Shown: one piece after another, positions 22,207 to 33,419 of the stretch
Layout of the letters: each line of letters starts with the position of its first letter
Position numbering within the stretch: the first letter of the stretch is position 1
Assembly: GCA_024516035.1 (NCBI GenBank)
Contig: CM044956.1
Location: 27,749,101-27,813,100, forward strand
Direction of reading: 5' to 3'
DNA: 64,000 nt
From: Bactericera cockerelli
Lineage: Eukaryota > Arthropoda > Insecta > Hemiptera > Triozidae
Program-made: the position numbers and the translations under genes
The notes under the pieces: generated by a model
Seen by the model: the letters and a program-made list of their open reading frames with translations, nothing else
The model's database searches: none
Told to the model about the DNA's origin: nothing

Positions 22207-23227
22207 TATGTATTGGCCTGGGTAATCGGTGGAATTGTAGTACTTCTTTCATGATTTATAATAATATACATATAATATGTAGGATCGAATCGTCGTCGCC
22301 AATGACGCCAATTTGTAATAACTGTAGTGAGAGAAAATGCTAAGGTAATTTTTGGTGGTAGAAGACTGAATTTTATTTTAAGATATCCATCGAAGAAAAC
22401 TATTCGGGTTTAGCTTCATGGTAAGAAACATCGGAACGAAAAAGGAGCCCTATAATCAGCTCAGTTTTTTCTTCTTCTTCTTATTTCACCTTGCCTTTTG
22501 AAAACCTACTTGGGATCGGAGTGGTTGTGGTTAGTTGTTTGTGGCACAGTTTATGGTGCCGAAATCAAAGAAAAAATGATCCATATTGTGTCGTATGCGC
22601 ACGAACGCTATTTAGTTCATTATGTTTTTCGTTATCGGAAGAATGCCAAAATCTGTCTCGTATTATTTGATGTCTTCTGCATGTCTTTTTTTGAATATTT
22701 TACAAATATCCTCTCGCAGATGTAAGTTATTTTAAACGTTTTTCAAAAAAAAAAAAAAAAAAAAAAAAACAAGATATGGGCGTAAAGAAATTTCTGAATG
22801 CAAGAGAGCGATGGATTAAACCACAAAAATAGAAGGCAATAAAAAAGTAAACAAATTACTATTGATAATAATAATAATAGACACTTGAGAGATGAACCCC
22901 TCTTTCACAATTCAAGTACCTACCCTTTTGTATTTATTATTCCAGTAATGGATTGTATTTTATTTACTTAAGGAGGGGAGGAGTCAGGGAGATAAATTAC
23001 AAGTTTTGCTTTCCAAATAGAGTAGCAGCGCATAGAAATTAATGATAAATAATCCAATATCTAACAAAAATGACGCAAAAGTCATATTTCTATTCATTGA
23101 ATGCGATAAGGGTGCTTAGAATCATCAGGCACGGATAGAGGATGAAAATCATAATTGTTACTTGGATACTTGTCGTAGCATAATTATATCATACTATAAT
23201 TATGTAGTTAATTTTAGGTACTTTATA
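22207..23227. other. No supported gene
   Basis: Contains a CTTCTTCTTCTT microsatellite near 22470, an A-run at about 22747-22769 and ATA triplets near 22865. The 75-codon ORF 22498-22725 has no recognised domain. Confidence 0.3.
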
Positions 23228-23512
23228 TCTTCTGTATATATGAAACCAAATCTGTGCTTGTCTGACTGGCTGACTATGTCCTCTTAGGGCTTGTCTGTTT
23301 ACAATACCACAGCCCAAACGGTACAGTTATTGAAAATTTAATGAGAATTGACCCCCCCTATACCACCATCAAACTACCTAGAAAATTATCAAAATTAAGA
23401 TATCTAATACCATTTTCAAGATATCGGGATTTTCTGGTCCAATAATGATTCAAATAGGACGCCAGCCACAGGCAATAACCTCAACGGCGGCAAAGTGCCG
23501 GGATTTAGCTAG
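23228..23512 (+). mobile_element. Non-autonomous Helitron
   Basis: Starts with TC after an A (ATA|TCTTCTGTATATATG). Ends with a small hairpin (CGGCGGCAAAGTGCCG), a short spacer, and CTAG followed by T. This is the canonical Helitron 5'-TC, hairpin, CTRR-3' structure at an A/T site, with no inverted repeats or target duplication. A homologous copy is at 29264-29526. Confidence 0.8.
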
Positions 23513-24240
23513 TTAGGTATTTAAAGTTTTGTAGGCGATAGCTAATTTTTATCACTCCCGTCATGAGACCATCCTATCCGACTATTGTCAGTGGTTTAAT
23601 TAGAATAATCTCACTTTGTTTACTTTATTTACATGACAAAAAAAAGGTATAATACCTCGCCCTCAGTTATTCGAAAAACCCGGTTACATAAAATTCGATG
23701 AAAGTTGATTATTAGATGTAATTTCAAAGCACAATCTATTTTCTAATGTAAAATTCTAAAACACTTGTAAATTCAGAAACATATTTCGAACGCAATGATA
23801 ACATAGATGCAGGAAAGACCCAAAAAATGAGAATTATAAGAATAAGGAATGGAGCTACTCGCGTGCCTAGATAATAGGTATATATTATATAATATAGATC
23901 TAAGTTTTCCTCGATTCTGATTGGTCAAACCGTTATCGTACGACTCAGTAACAGGTTAAAGTTCGATACCCAAAAATAAGGTCCTTGAGAAATTTTTGGT
24001 TGCAAATTTTGAAACTGTTTGACCAGACCAGTTGCGTGGACGTGTTTCCTTAACGCAATGGTGTCTATTAATTTTAATTTTTTTACTTCTTCTGATAACT
24101 GTTTTTCTTACCAACCAAATACTAAAAATAAGGTAATAGAAAATAATTGGTTGTACCTAGTAAAAAAGAAAATATGCACACACAAATTTGGAATACCTAA
24201 AGCAATACTTGCTAGTATTATAAGTACATTTTACATAATA
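23513..24240. other. No gene recognised
   Basis: AT-rich. The ORF 24019-24285 runs into the following MITE and is not supported. Confidence 0.3.
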
Positions 24241-24592
24241 TACAGAGTGAACGAAAAGTCCCGGGACGGATTTTTATCTTTTTAACTGCTCAATTTGTAG
24301 ATTTGAAATTTTGAATGTAGTTCTAACGCTAGTTTTCCCATTTGAGGGGTCAACTGATGTGTATAAAATTTGGCGTAGATTTCGAATACCAAATAATAAA
24401 TAGGGAGTTCTATTTAAAAATCGAAAGTTGGTGCCTGTTTCACTACTTTTGGGACACCCTGTAGAAATTTGAATTCAGCCAAAAAATAGAAAAACACTGT
24501 GTTAGAACTACATTCAAAAATTCAAATCACTATCTTGAGCCGTTGAAAAGATAAAAATCCGTACTGGGAATTTTCGTTACCTCGTAAAATAT
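24241..24592. mobile_element. MITE with inverted arms of about 80 bp
   Basis: Left arm AACGAAAAGTCCCGGGACGG..GAATGTAGTTCTAAC. The right arm is GTTAGAACTACATTCAAAAA..GTACTGGGAATTTTCGTT. The inner part contains GGGACACCCTGTAG, the usual outer motif of Tc1/mariner-type MITEs. Non-coding. Confidence 0.65.
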
Positions 24593-24769
24593 GCTATGAA
24601 AAAGTATCCAAGGATAATTTACATATTTTTCACGTCGTGTCCAGGCCTGAACCAAGGATTTCAAGCTGGAGGACCAGTTGATATCCCGCTGAGGATAACG
24701 TTTGCATTCGCACTCGTCAAATCATCGCCGTACACATATTTAATCTTCTAATGTAGTTTATATACAAGG

Positions 24770-25045
24770 TGAATCAGAAAAGCATTAAAATATTATTAAG
24801 AGCTAATTATTTGTGTTATTAGATCACAATTTTTAGAGGTTAGCATCCACATTACGCGAACCAACGCTAATACATCACATCTCCAATTAACCATAATATT
24901 CCAATATCAATCTCGTAATGCCGCACTGGTTGTTGCCTACTTTACAACTACCTCAATTGTCCTCACGAGTTAGTTAGGCCCCGACAGTTTAAGTACAGAG
25001 CCAAAAAATTCCGACACAAATCAGGTCACGCTAGGCCAAGGTGAC
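24770..25045 (-). repeat. SINE body, inverted (same family as 33420-33668)
   Basis: Shares CCTCACGAG, TAGGCCCCGAC, AAGTACAGAGCC and AAATTCC in the same order as 33530-33590, followed by a decayed tRNA-like head (CAGGTCACGCTAGGCC). Confidence 0.5.
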
Positions 25046-25167
25046 TACTTTAAAATAACTATTAACCACAAATTGTGTAAAGAAGAAGTTACTAAAAAAA
25101 ATCCTTTGACTTTTTGTTACTATTTTTTTTAAGCGTTACTAAAGTTGCTTTATTGTTGAGTTAAATA

Positions 25168-25501
25168 AATTCTGATAGGAGTTATCGTTTTTCGGGCCGC
25201 CCGGAAAAATCATTTTGAATCTGGGTATCAGAATAAACAGTAGGTACAGATTCGTTTGTTATAGAATTTATATACATTTAGTGCACATGTATGGACGCCC
25301 CATGACTTCAGGAGTACAGATAACTTAATAATATTCTGAGGAGTTACCAGTTTTCCGGCCGCCCAGAAAAATCATTTTGAATCTGCGGAATAAAGGAAAA
25401 ATCAGTACGCGGTTTCGCTTGTTATAGAGTATACATATACACAGTACACACGTATTGCTCAGGTATGGACACCCCTTGACTTCAGAAGGACAGAAAACTT
25501 A
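25168..25501. repeat. Two tandem units of about 165 bp, third unit beyond the piggyBac insertion
   Basis: Units start near 25168 and 25331 (ATTCTGA..GAGTTA, then GGGCCGCCCGGAAAAATCATT against GGCCGCCCAGAAAAATCATT, then TATGGACGCC and TATGGACACC). A third start, AATTCTGATAGGCGTTACTG, follows the transposon at 26507. The block belongs to the 3' side of the hAT remnant to its right. Confidence 0.6.
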
Positions 25502-26506
25502 TTAACCTTTTGCACTCCAGTGAAAAAAAATAGGAACTGCCCATACGGTCCAGTGCATGTCCCACATGCAACCATAGAAACGCCGCTACACTCCAGTATA
25601 AAATTCACAAGAACAGTCCTTAAGGTCCAGTGCATGTCCCACATGCAACTATTAATAACGCTCTTACGGTCCAGTGCATGTCCCACATGCAAGATGTCCC
25701 TCCACTTTATTCGATTTCATTTTATATTTTCCTTTAATTATCAGCCTATCAGATTTATTCTAGTCGATTCGTGATATTCCGTAGAATATTTACGAACAAG
25801 TCAAAAGTGTCTAAAATGTAAGCCGGCTGTGTAAACAAACATTATAATCAGTGCAACCTGCGGAAGGTGGGTTCAGTGTAGTACCTGTTCTATCGTCTTT
25901 ATTTCTGTGATAAAAATGTCTAAAAGAAAACTGTATAGTTTTATAGGTAAAGAAGAAGCAAAGAAAATTCGAAATTTACTTTGTGGTAAGTAATTTATTT
26001 TCTTTATATGTTTATTTGAGGGTCAAAGATACCTCTGCAAAATATATCTCTGTCTCTTTCTGGCACACTTGTTGACATGAGTTAGACAAAGAAGGATGAT
26101 GTGTGATACAGGGTGGCGTTGTTAGCATTGATTTCACGACCCTCTTCAACACATTGTCTTTTTGTACTTTCACTACCTACCTTTTTTTAACAGTGTTTTA
26201 TACCTAATTATTTACCCATTTTTAGCTCCCATATCGCTCATTGGGGATCTATTGTTCTTTTTACAAAGTCAAAAGTTTGGGTCGTCTACAAACACCCTGT
26301 ATACGAGGTCTGTAATTTGAAAGAAAAAATCTACTGGACCGTAGCGCTTCGTTTCTTTCCGAAACAACTCGACCTGATGAACAAACAAAACAATGCATGT
26401 GGGACATGCACTGGACCTTAAGGACTGTCCTAGTGAATTTTATACTGGAGTGTAGCGGCGTTTCTATGGTTGCATGTGGGACATGCACTGGACCGTAAAA
26501 GGTTAA
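25502..26506 (+). mobile_element. piggyBac-type element A1, deletion derivative
   Basis: TTAA at both ends (25502-25505 and 26503-26506), terminal CCTTTT and AAAAGG. Subterminal copies of CCAGTGCATGTCCCACATGC and of CCGCTACACTCCAGTATAAA occur in both orientations. TTAA targeting is the piggyBac hallmark. A short exon-like ORF with a splice donor is kept at 25917-25986. A second copy, inverted, is at 35958-36926. Confidence 0.8.
25917..25986 (+). pseudogene. Retained first exon-like ORF in piggyBac element A1
   Basis: ATG-TCT-AAA opens a 23-codon frame, MSKRKLYSF..KKIRNLLC, that ends at TGTG|GTAAGT, a strong splice donor. The same frame and donor are preserved in the inverted copy at about 36490-36560. 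It may be the first coding exon of the original transposase, whose remaining exons are missing here. It is short, so function is inference only. Confidence 0.45.
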
Positions 26507-26520
26507 AATTCTGATAGGCG

Positions 26521-27110
26521 TTACTGCTTTTCCGACCGCTTGTCGATTTCTTTTGCGACCCGTATTCGATTGACAAAATTGCCAAATTCCTGACCCATAG
26601 TTGATTTAAATTTTTTTTTGATGAGCTTCAGAGTGCTAAAGCTGCGCTCACATGTAGTATGCTTACGGGCATTGTTAAAAAAATCGGAATGCAATTTCAA
26701 CATTCGGCTACGCCTCATTCAGATTATAATCATTTATCAGCTGCAGTAATTTTATAGAACCGTTGCAGGTCCAAAGTGACCAGGAACAATTGACTTTGCT
26801 GCGTTCTGAAAATCTCATCAATAAAGTCTGCTACATTTAAATACATATATCTTTTTCATATTTTTGTACCAATTTTTTGCTGTTTTCTTCAATTCCGCGT
26901 TGCTGATGCTTTTCAAAGACTCGCTGTACAGAAACCCGAAATCCCCAGAAATGTTCATCAATAATTTCTCATACCTCCAGTTCATTTTAGTTATTAAAAT
27001 ATCGACTGCTTCGTTTATGATGATACAAAGGCTTGGAATTTTGGAAATACATGGTCCATCATGTAAAACCGCACAGAAAAGTAAAATTGTGAGAAGTAAA
27101 AAATCCATTT
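26521..27110 (-). pseudogene. hAT transposase remnant (C-terminal dimerisation region)
   Basis: Two minus-strand frames follow each other. One (27108-26818) contains LKSISNAELKKTAKNWYKN. The other (26718-26521) contains CERSFSTLKLIKKKFKSTMGQE. ERSFS.LKLIK....STM is the signature of the hAT C-terminal dimerisation domain, and the first part fits the region upstream of it in ZMYM1/TTF-type hAT transposases. Frame breaks between the parts and the missing catalytic N-terminal half mark a dead copy. Confidence 0.75.
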
Positions 27111-27119
27111 TTTTGTGCT

Positions 27120-27420
27120 TACCCGGCGTAGCTAAAGAACGGCTAATCAGAATTTTGCGATCGATATGTCAAATGAAAGCTCTGAGTTGATAGGGCGTCA
27201 CTTTAAATGTCGAGAAAAAATGTCATTTAGGTCAAGAACGTGAATATTTTACGTGTTACCTATTTACCTTAACTGGCGTAGCTCAAGAACGGCTCATCAG
27301 AAATTCGCGATCGATATGTCAATTGAAAGCTCAAACCTCTGCCTAAAACTTTGCGTTGATAGGTCGTCGCGACAAATTTCGAGAAAAAATATCATTAGGT
27401 CGAAAAACGTAAAAAAAACG
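27120..27420 (+). repeat. Tandem duplication, about 150-bp unit (two copies)
   Basis: GGCGTAGCTAAAGAACGGCT at 27125 and GGCGTAGCTCAAGAACGGCT at 27275. Both are followed by GCGATCGATATGTCAA, TGAAAGCTC and TCGAGAAAAAAT. The copies are diverged and non-coding. Confidence 0.65.
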
Positions 27421-29053
27421 CGGGGAAAATATAATGAAATTCTTTCTTATTGCACATTTACACATCTACAATATAGAGTCTACCTATATATTAATTTTCA
27501 GCCATCAGGAAATCACCGGTACGGAGAAACAGTGATGAAAAGATGAAAAAGCGCGTTTTTTCGTGTTAATGCGCCCCTTTTCCCCCGTGGCTGGTGCCCC
27601 AGTGGATATATTTCAAAATCCTTTCCTATGTAGGTAACCTAAAAGTTACCAACTTAGGAGATACCAGTGCTGAGAAATCGAGATGAATAAGTGAGTGACT
27701 GAGTGTTGACTTTCGCATTTATATAAATATAGCTAAAGGTTTTCGGAATCGATCCATTCTGAGAGAATAGTACGTCTTGGGTCAGTTCTATTTGACCCCC
27801 ACTCTGTGAATGTGAAAGCTTTTTGTCTTCTGTAGTGTATAAGTGGACTTATTTCTCTCATTGTGCTCTGAATATATTTCATGTAACTGTTGGGAGATAC
27901 ATTGCAGGTGACTAATAATTAGCTCGGTCTCCATCCAGGAGAACCCAGATTCAGATCCTGAAGTGTACATTGAATTTTTGCAAATTTAGACTTTGCCGTC
28001 TAAATGTCCTTCCCAGTAGGACATCTAGACGCCACAAGATCCAATGAGCTTCAATTTTCACAACAACAAAAAAAAAATGGTGTCTTTGACTAAAAACATC
28101 CTAAAACTACAGAAATCCGATGAATCGTATTTAATACTCTATGAAACGCCAGCACAATACTCGGCCTGCAACGTGGCGAAGCATTAATTCAGAGATGAAA
28201 ATTGAAGGCGCTATTATTCGTAGATTGTTTTCCACTGGGTGTAAATTGCATACTCAAGGCGCAACAAGCTGTAGCATTTCACTACGTTTGTGCATGTGCA
28301 CTTTCAGAGACTATATAGGGTCGTTGCACTAAAGGAAACGCAGCACGCACGCCTTTGATTAATATTCCTTCCACTCAGCGCACTCCTTATCACTCATTCT
28401 CCCAACCCCACCCTTCAGTCGATATCACCCTCAAACAAATAAGGAGAGCGTTCAGGGAAAGAGAATCTAAAAGCTTAGCCTTAGTTTAGGAAATACTTAA
28501 AAAGTAGGTATATTATATTAAGCTTTTATTCCGGTACATTCCAGTTCAACTCGTGCTAGGTGATGTTTTAATGAAAAATACTGGGTCGTGCATGATGTGA
28601 TCATAGTGGCTGCTAAAAGTGATCTCCTAAACACGATATAAAGTACGAGTGGGTATGTACAGTTGTACACTATTAATCGTAGCCCTACTGACGACGCGAC
28701 CCCTAATTCTATCCCCTAGTCACCCTGTTGTTAGGAAAACGACCTAACCGCGATTGAAATGTACTGTGGCACGCTCGCTTATTCTGCTCCCTTCGTTTCA
28801 AACTTAGATTTGAAAGACCCCTTATCTCGACATGCCCAATTCCCCGCAGCTTGAATTTTCAAGCGAGCATCGATTTTTCCAAAGAAAATTCCAGCCAGTC
28901 AAGCTTCAACCTTCCCCTGAGTGCAACAACAAAGCTTCAAACTCTCTTGACTCGAAAAATACATCAGGGATAAAATTACTACTGAATTTAGAAACCTTTT
29001 TTTTAATTAGTAGATAAAAATAACCGGGGGTTTCTTTGTTTTAAAACTTTTAG
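27421..29053. other. Upstream region of the SPSB3-like gene; no separate gene seen
   Basis: 28690-28960 looks unique and less AT-rich (ACGACGCGACCCC and GATTGAAATGTACTGTGGC) and could contain the promoter or a non-coding first exon of the SPSB3-like gene, but I cannot place a transcription start. ORFs 28141-28332 and 28832-29017 are not supported. Confidence 0.3.
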
Positions 29054-29057
29054 GAAA

Positions 29058-29158
29058 ATGTTAGAAAATGGTGCGGTGAAGGAAGTGTTTCTAGTTGCCT
29101 GCAACTGCAATTTTAATCTACATTCCAACAACAAGAATAGCGCAACATACGATGACGG
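29058..29158 (+). CDS. SPSB3-like coding exon 1 (predicted)
   Basis: A very good acceptor (TTTAAAACTTTTAG|G at 29053/29054), an ATG four bases later and a donor GACGG|GTAAGA enclose an open frame MLENGAVKEVFLVACNC..TYDD. It ends in phase 2 and joins to GT-completed Gly before EDPSPP at 30286 (acceptor GATCGGCAG|T). The protein sequence is not recognisable, so the exon is supported only by its splice sites and position. Confidence 0.5.
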
Positions 29159-32100
29159 GTAAGAAATTTTTTAGTCTGTTTTTGTCCTCAGTGTCTGTAT
29201 AATGCCTAGGTACTTGTCTTTAGTTTAAAATTTTCTGTAATATACTGGCAATTATTCTGGCCATCTCTATACATAAAACTCAAATCTGTGCATGTCTGGC
29301 TGACTATGTCCTTTTAGGGGTTGTCTGTTTACAATACCACAGCCCAAACGGCAACAGATATTGAAATTTTCATGAGAGTTGAGCCCCCCCGCCCCTAAAC
29401 TACCGTCAGACTACCTAGAAAATTATCAAAATTAAAATATCTATCACCATTTTCAAGACCGGAATTTTCTAACAACAGCCACGGGAAAAATCCATGAAGG
29501 CAAGAAGGTGCAGGGGATTTTACTAGTTGCCAATATAACTATACATAACTAGCCGCTTTACGGCTAGGCCTGCGGAGCGGTGCGTTCACCTAGGCATGGC
29601 CGTGCTAGTGAAAGATAAAAATTTGGTAGATATGTATTGACAGTTAATTTGATACATTACTTCTTATCACTTAATAATTTATTAAGGACATCAAATACAC
29701 AAATATGTATGATAATATAATCGTATCTATGTTGCGACACGAAAGGTTGAATCAAAGATAACCACAAAGTAGGTAATATGGTAAAAACATTTCTAAGAAT
29801 AAACATCCTATATTTCCAAAACTGCTCAAAAGATGGTAGATTACCGCTTTTCCTACATTCTAGATCTCACAAAAAAATTGTATCGGCAAGTTGAAGAAAA
29901 TATTTTTGCACTCTTTTGTGCAAAATTTTCAGAATTAAAGAAAAATTGAGAACGCAACTGATGCTATTTTGAAGAGAAAAAAAAATTGGGGTTGGACGCA
30001 CGGTTGCACGGTTTTCACGGGTGTCAATTTAACATCGCACGCTCGATGTTGTTGGTAATGCTTCTGAAAGGTTGGATCAATAATGCTGCAGCACTACACC
30101 TGCAACGTTGCAGTGTCATCAGCATAGAAACGGTGAAATAACGTTGCTTCTTCTTCAATTTGCGAGCGTTTCAATGTCAATAGTGACATCCACACCTGCT
30201 GCAAGGTTTCTTCCTATCTGGGTTATTTTAAGCTCATGATGAATTTAAAACTTGAACTTTATGAATTTCCAGAGCTGATCGGCAGTGAAGACCCTTCCCC
30301 CCCGGCCCCAGCAATGATGCCGGATATGTTCAAGTACGGCTGTGAGGACTCGTGGACTTGGGATAGGAACGACAAAAGTCCGGACACCAAACTGTTTGGC
30401 AAGAATAACCGGACGGTAAATTTTCATCCGACCTGGAGTAAGGGAGCCGCGGGTATAAGAGGAACAAGACAACTCAACAATGGTCGCTATTACTGGGAGC
30501 TAGGCACCTCACAGCGACTCTTTGGTGAGTCTCTTTTTCGACCCAAGGATTTTATTTATTCAAATTTAAGGTATTAGAAGTATGTGTGCTTGGGATATGA
30601 CATTATAGCATTCGATTGAATATTTGCAGAAGTAACCATTTTTTCTGATTTAAAATCCAGCGTGTTGCGTCGAAGGCAGTAAAAACTTCTGAAGAGAAAT
30701 TACTCAAAACGCCTAAGCTACCATAGTGGCCCAAAAATGATGGGAAAATTTCTAGAGCTATGTTTTAAACCTGAGTCATGGTGACGGAAGCAAAATTTTC
30801 GACGGATGCAAGTGAAGGCATGTTTGACGATTTCAAATTTAAACCAAAAGAAGAGTTCAAGCCAGCGTCGATGGCATGTTGAATACACCGGTTCCCTTCA
30901 GAACACCGAAGTTAAGCGACATCCAGCGAGGTTAAGACTTGGATGGGTGACCATTCAAATTCTAATTCTCGTGACGCTGGCTTTTCCCGGCCCCACTCAG
31001 GCTGGGTGAGGTCAATGTGAGTAGCAGGTTTGTGAGTTTCCTGCGAATGGAGGGTAAAACCCCCGTCGTGATATGACCATGGCAGTTGAAAGCGACGTTA
31101 AACCCCACTTAAAAAAAGAAAAAAAAAAGAAGAGTTCATAATAAACTTTAACAAAAGCTACATCTTTTTGCTATCATTACTATCGAACTCACATCTGTCA
31201 TAAAAATTAGAGGGTACTTTTTCCTCACCCGGATTTGTCCATTTTCTAGGCACGAGTATGATGTTTGGTATCGGGACTCGGAAAGCGCGCATTCACCAGA
31301 ACGCCTTCATCAACCTCATAGGGAAGGACGAACACTCCTGGGGCCTCTCGCACAAGGGTCTCATCTTCCACGGAGGAAAGTTCTACAACTACACCAAACC
31401 GTTTCCAGAGAATGAAGCCACTAGGATAGGTGTCCTGTTCGACGGCATTGCGGGAACGCTGTCGTTCTACAAAGACGGACAATATTTGGGTAACATAGAT
31501 ATTAAACATACAGTTAAAAGTATAAGTGAGTCATAAAAATGCTAAGTTTTAATTTATTGAATATCTTTGGCATACTCGTAGTTTATATAATTATGTTTAT
31601 CCGACTTTGCTGTTTACATTGGAGGAATGTGTCTATTATAAGATTTATAAGGCGATCAAGTGACCATACCTAAAATCTCATCGACAGAAAATTATCTATG
31701 TATTTACATTACTCACTTTTGCACAGAATGATCTCTGAGTAGATATGAAGCTTCAGAAGTATTTATTTTGCTACGGGCAACTTATCGGATAGGGTGTGCA
31801 ATGCCAGGGGCGGCTTTTTAATAGTATTGTTTGTAAATCTTTGAGATGAATTCTTATCCACTGTACAATTAAGTAGACTGACTAGTATTCAAAATAGATA
31901 CTCAAGTTTTGGCTAGTGGATAGCCCCCCCGCTAAGAGATTTTGTCCATAATTTTGTCCATTTTAATGATAACAGGTATCTTGTTTAAATGCAAATCATG
32001 ATAACATCAACTTATCACTGAATTTTAGGGTTTTATTAAGTTGGTGCAAAAGTGAGTCATGTAAGTAGGTATTTTTTTGTAGATGACTTTTGTCTTTAGA

Positions 32101-32523
32101 TATGGTCACCTGATGACCTTATAATAGACACATTTATCCAATGTATGAAGCCAAATAAAATCAAAAAATATAAAATATGCATAAATCTAACCAAAATAAA
32201 AGTTATCAGCAAAGTATAATATCACCAGACTCCCTTACTCCTTCACAGGCGTGGCATTCCAGGGCTTACAGCACGTCTCTGAGCCCTTGTTTCCCATGAT
32301 CTGCTCCACCGCCGTCAAGACGCAAATCTCTCTGGAGCGCGCCTGCCGAGACTTCATCAACCTACAGGACCGCTGTCGATCCGTCATTATCAAGTCAATG
32401 ACCCCTGAGGATCTGTCTGGCCTAGAACTGCCCGGACCTATACGGAACTACATCGGAGAAGCTATGCTGAAAGTAAGCGATCCCCCCTACCAGCCGGCCA
32501 AATATTACATTCTCAATTATTGA
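29058..32523 (+). CDS. SPRY domain and SOCS-box protein, SPSB3-like
   Basis: Four coding exons (29058-29158, 30286-30524, 31250-31489, 32249-32523) give 284 aa in consistent phases (855 nt including the stop). A SPRY domain spans about residues 53-223: CEDSWTWDRNDKSP, FHPTWSKGAAGIRGTR, GRYYWE, MMFGIGTR, DEHSWGLSHKGL, GVLFDGIAGTLSFYKDG and FPMICSTA all match the SPSB3 type. A SOCS box follows at about 226-264 (LQDRCRSVII..LPGPIRNYI). SPSB proteins bind substrates through SPRY and recruit Elongin B/C and a cullin through the SOCS box for ubiquitylation; vertebrate SPSB3 and fly SP555 belong to this branch. The N-terminal 34 residues rest on a less certain first exon. If it is not used, ATG 30236 would give 267 aa. 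A 5'UTR exon upstream is likely because exon 29054 has an acceptor. Confidence 0.85.
29159..30285 (+). other. SPSB3-like intron 1 with two Helitron pieces
   Basis: Holds a complete non-autonomous Helitron (29264-29526), an inverted Helitron end (ACTAGCCGCTTTACGGC at about 29548, followed by the block shared with 6650-6755) and an R1 fragment (about 29815-29935). Confidence 0.55.
29264..29526 (+). mobile_element. Non-autonomous Helitron, second copy
   Basis: Starts A|TCTCTATACATAAAACTC and ends GGGGATTTTACTAG|T. It shares the interior CTGACTATGTCC, GTCTGTTTACAATACCACAG and CTACCTAGAAAATTATCAAA with 23228-23512. No terminal inverted repeats. Confidence 0.75.
30286..30524 (+). CDS. SPSB3-like coding exon 2
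   Basis: Carries the first third of the SPRY domain and ends CTCTTTG|GTGAGT in phase 1. The reading frame is open upstream past the ATG at 30236, so an alternative model starts this exon further left. Confidence 0.8.
30861..31115 (+). repeat. 5S-derived SINE, copy 3 (5S promoter region intact)
   Basis: Lies in intron 2 of the SPSB3-like gene in sense. It keeps the complete 5S-like module: GTTGAATACACCGGTTCCC, CACCGAAGTTAAGCGACATC, and the box C match GACTTGGATGGGTGACC, closing with GTGACGCTGGC. Then come GGCTGGGTGAGG, TTTCCTGCGAATGGAGGG, TGATATGACCATGG, GACGTTAAAC and an A-rich tail. Confidence 0.85.
31250..31489 (+). CDS. SPSB3-like coding exon 3
   Basis: Acceptor CATTTTCTAG|G and donor TTTGG|GTAACA, both phase 1. 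Encodes the SPRY core from TSMMFGIGTR to GQYLG. A second, stronger donor GTATAA|GTGAGT lies 36 nt downstream in the same phase and would add 12 residues after GQYLG. The family alignment favours the first donor, because LG-VAF is then continuous. Confidence 0.8.
32249..32523 (+). CDS. SPSB3-like coding exon 4 (terminal)
   Basis: Acceptor CTCCTTCACAG|GC in phase 1. Encodes the end of SPRY (VAFQGLQ..CSTAVKT) and the SOCS box, then a tail VSDPPYQPAKYYILNY and TGA. A cryptic donor CTGAAA|GTAAGC at 32473 could splice out that tail; no downstream coding exon was recognised. Confidence 0.85.
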
Positions 32524-33419
32524 TGGCTGTCACCACCGTTAGGCATTGAGCTGGAAAACAATTACAGCTTTTTTGGAGTTCTCGTGACATCGAATTATCG
32601 TTGATGACTGATTTCACTGAACACTTGGTAAGTCATAGCGCTTGTGTTGTTATCAGAGCAGAAAACAAACATAACAGATGTGTTCTAATGTACCCCCATT
32701 TCTACATTCTAGAATTCATGACAATTTGAACCTAGCAAATGTAGAGAGATGCTTCTAGAAAAAAATCGTGTAAAATAAAATTACTGTTTACTAATCAATA
32801 ATGAGTTTGGATGTGTCTAATTCTAAATAACATTGATTTTATGTGTTCGAAAGCACTTTTTTCTCAAAGCTCACATTGAAGGACGGTTTTGTCTCAGTCT
32901 AGCTTAATTCCTAGTTCCTCACTTGTTGAAACGTTCGCTGCCTCTCTCATTTTACTTACCAAACTAACGTCTATCAAGTGTTCAGTGTTCTATTTTGTTT
33001 GTTGTAGATAATGATGTAAATTATATTTGAAATATTTATCTTAGGCTCAGTGCAATATTTTACTAGATATTATTCTAAAAAAAGAAAAATGATATAGCTA
33101 ATTTGTTTTATATAGGTACCTAGGTACATACCCAATATAATGTCAAAACGGTAATTCTAGAATGCAGGTTGATGGATCACTTGCAAATGGATTTTTTTGT
33201 GAATGACTAATTCTATAGTAAACATAATAGATGAAGCCATTTCCGCCAACAAAACCACGAACGAACGAGAAAGACCTTAAAAAGCCTTTTAATGTTGTAT
33301 CATCGGAAAAAAGTTGATTCCTTAGGGAGAGAGCCACAAAAATTGTATAAAAAAAAACCAATATACATTATTATTAATAATGCTTTTTCTTTGTGTTATT
33401 ATGTCACAATTTTAGTGGG
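32524..33419 (+). other. Downstream region of the SPSB3-like gene
   Basis: Probably 3'UTR and beyond. AT-rich, with no recognised gene. A run of AAAACCAATATAC precedes the SINE that follows. Confidence 0.35.

Noticed and set aside
30861..30990. Possible functional 5S rRNA gene
   Set aside because: The ends do not pair as a mature 5S helix I, several core positions differ, and it continues into a SINE body with an A-rich tail.
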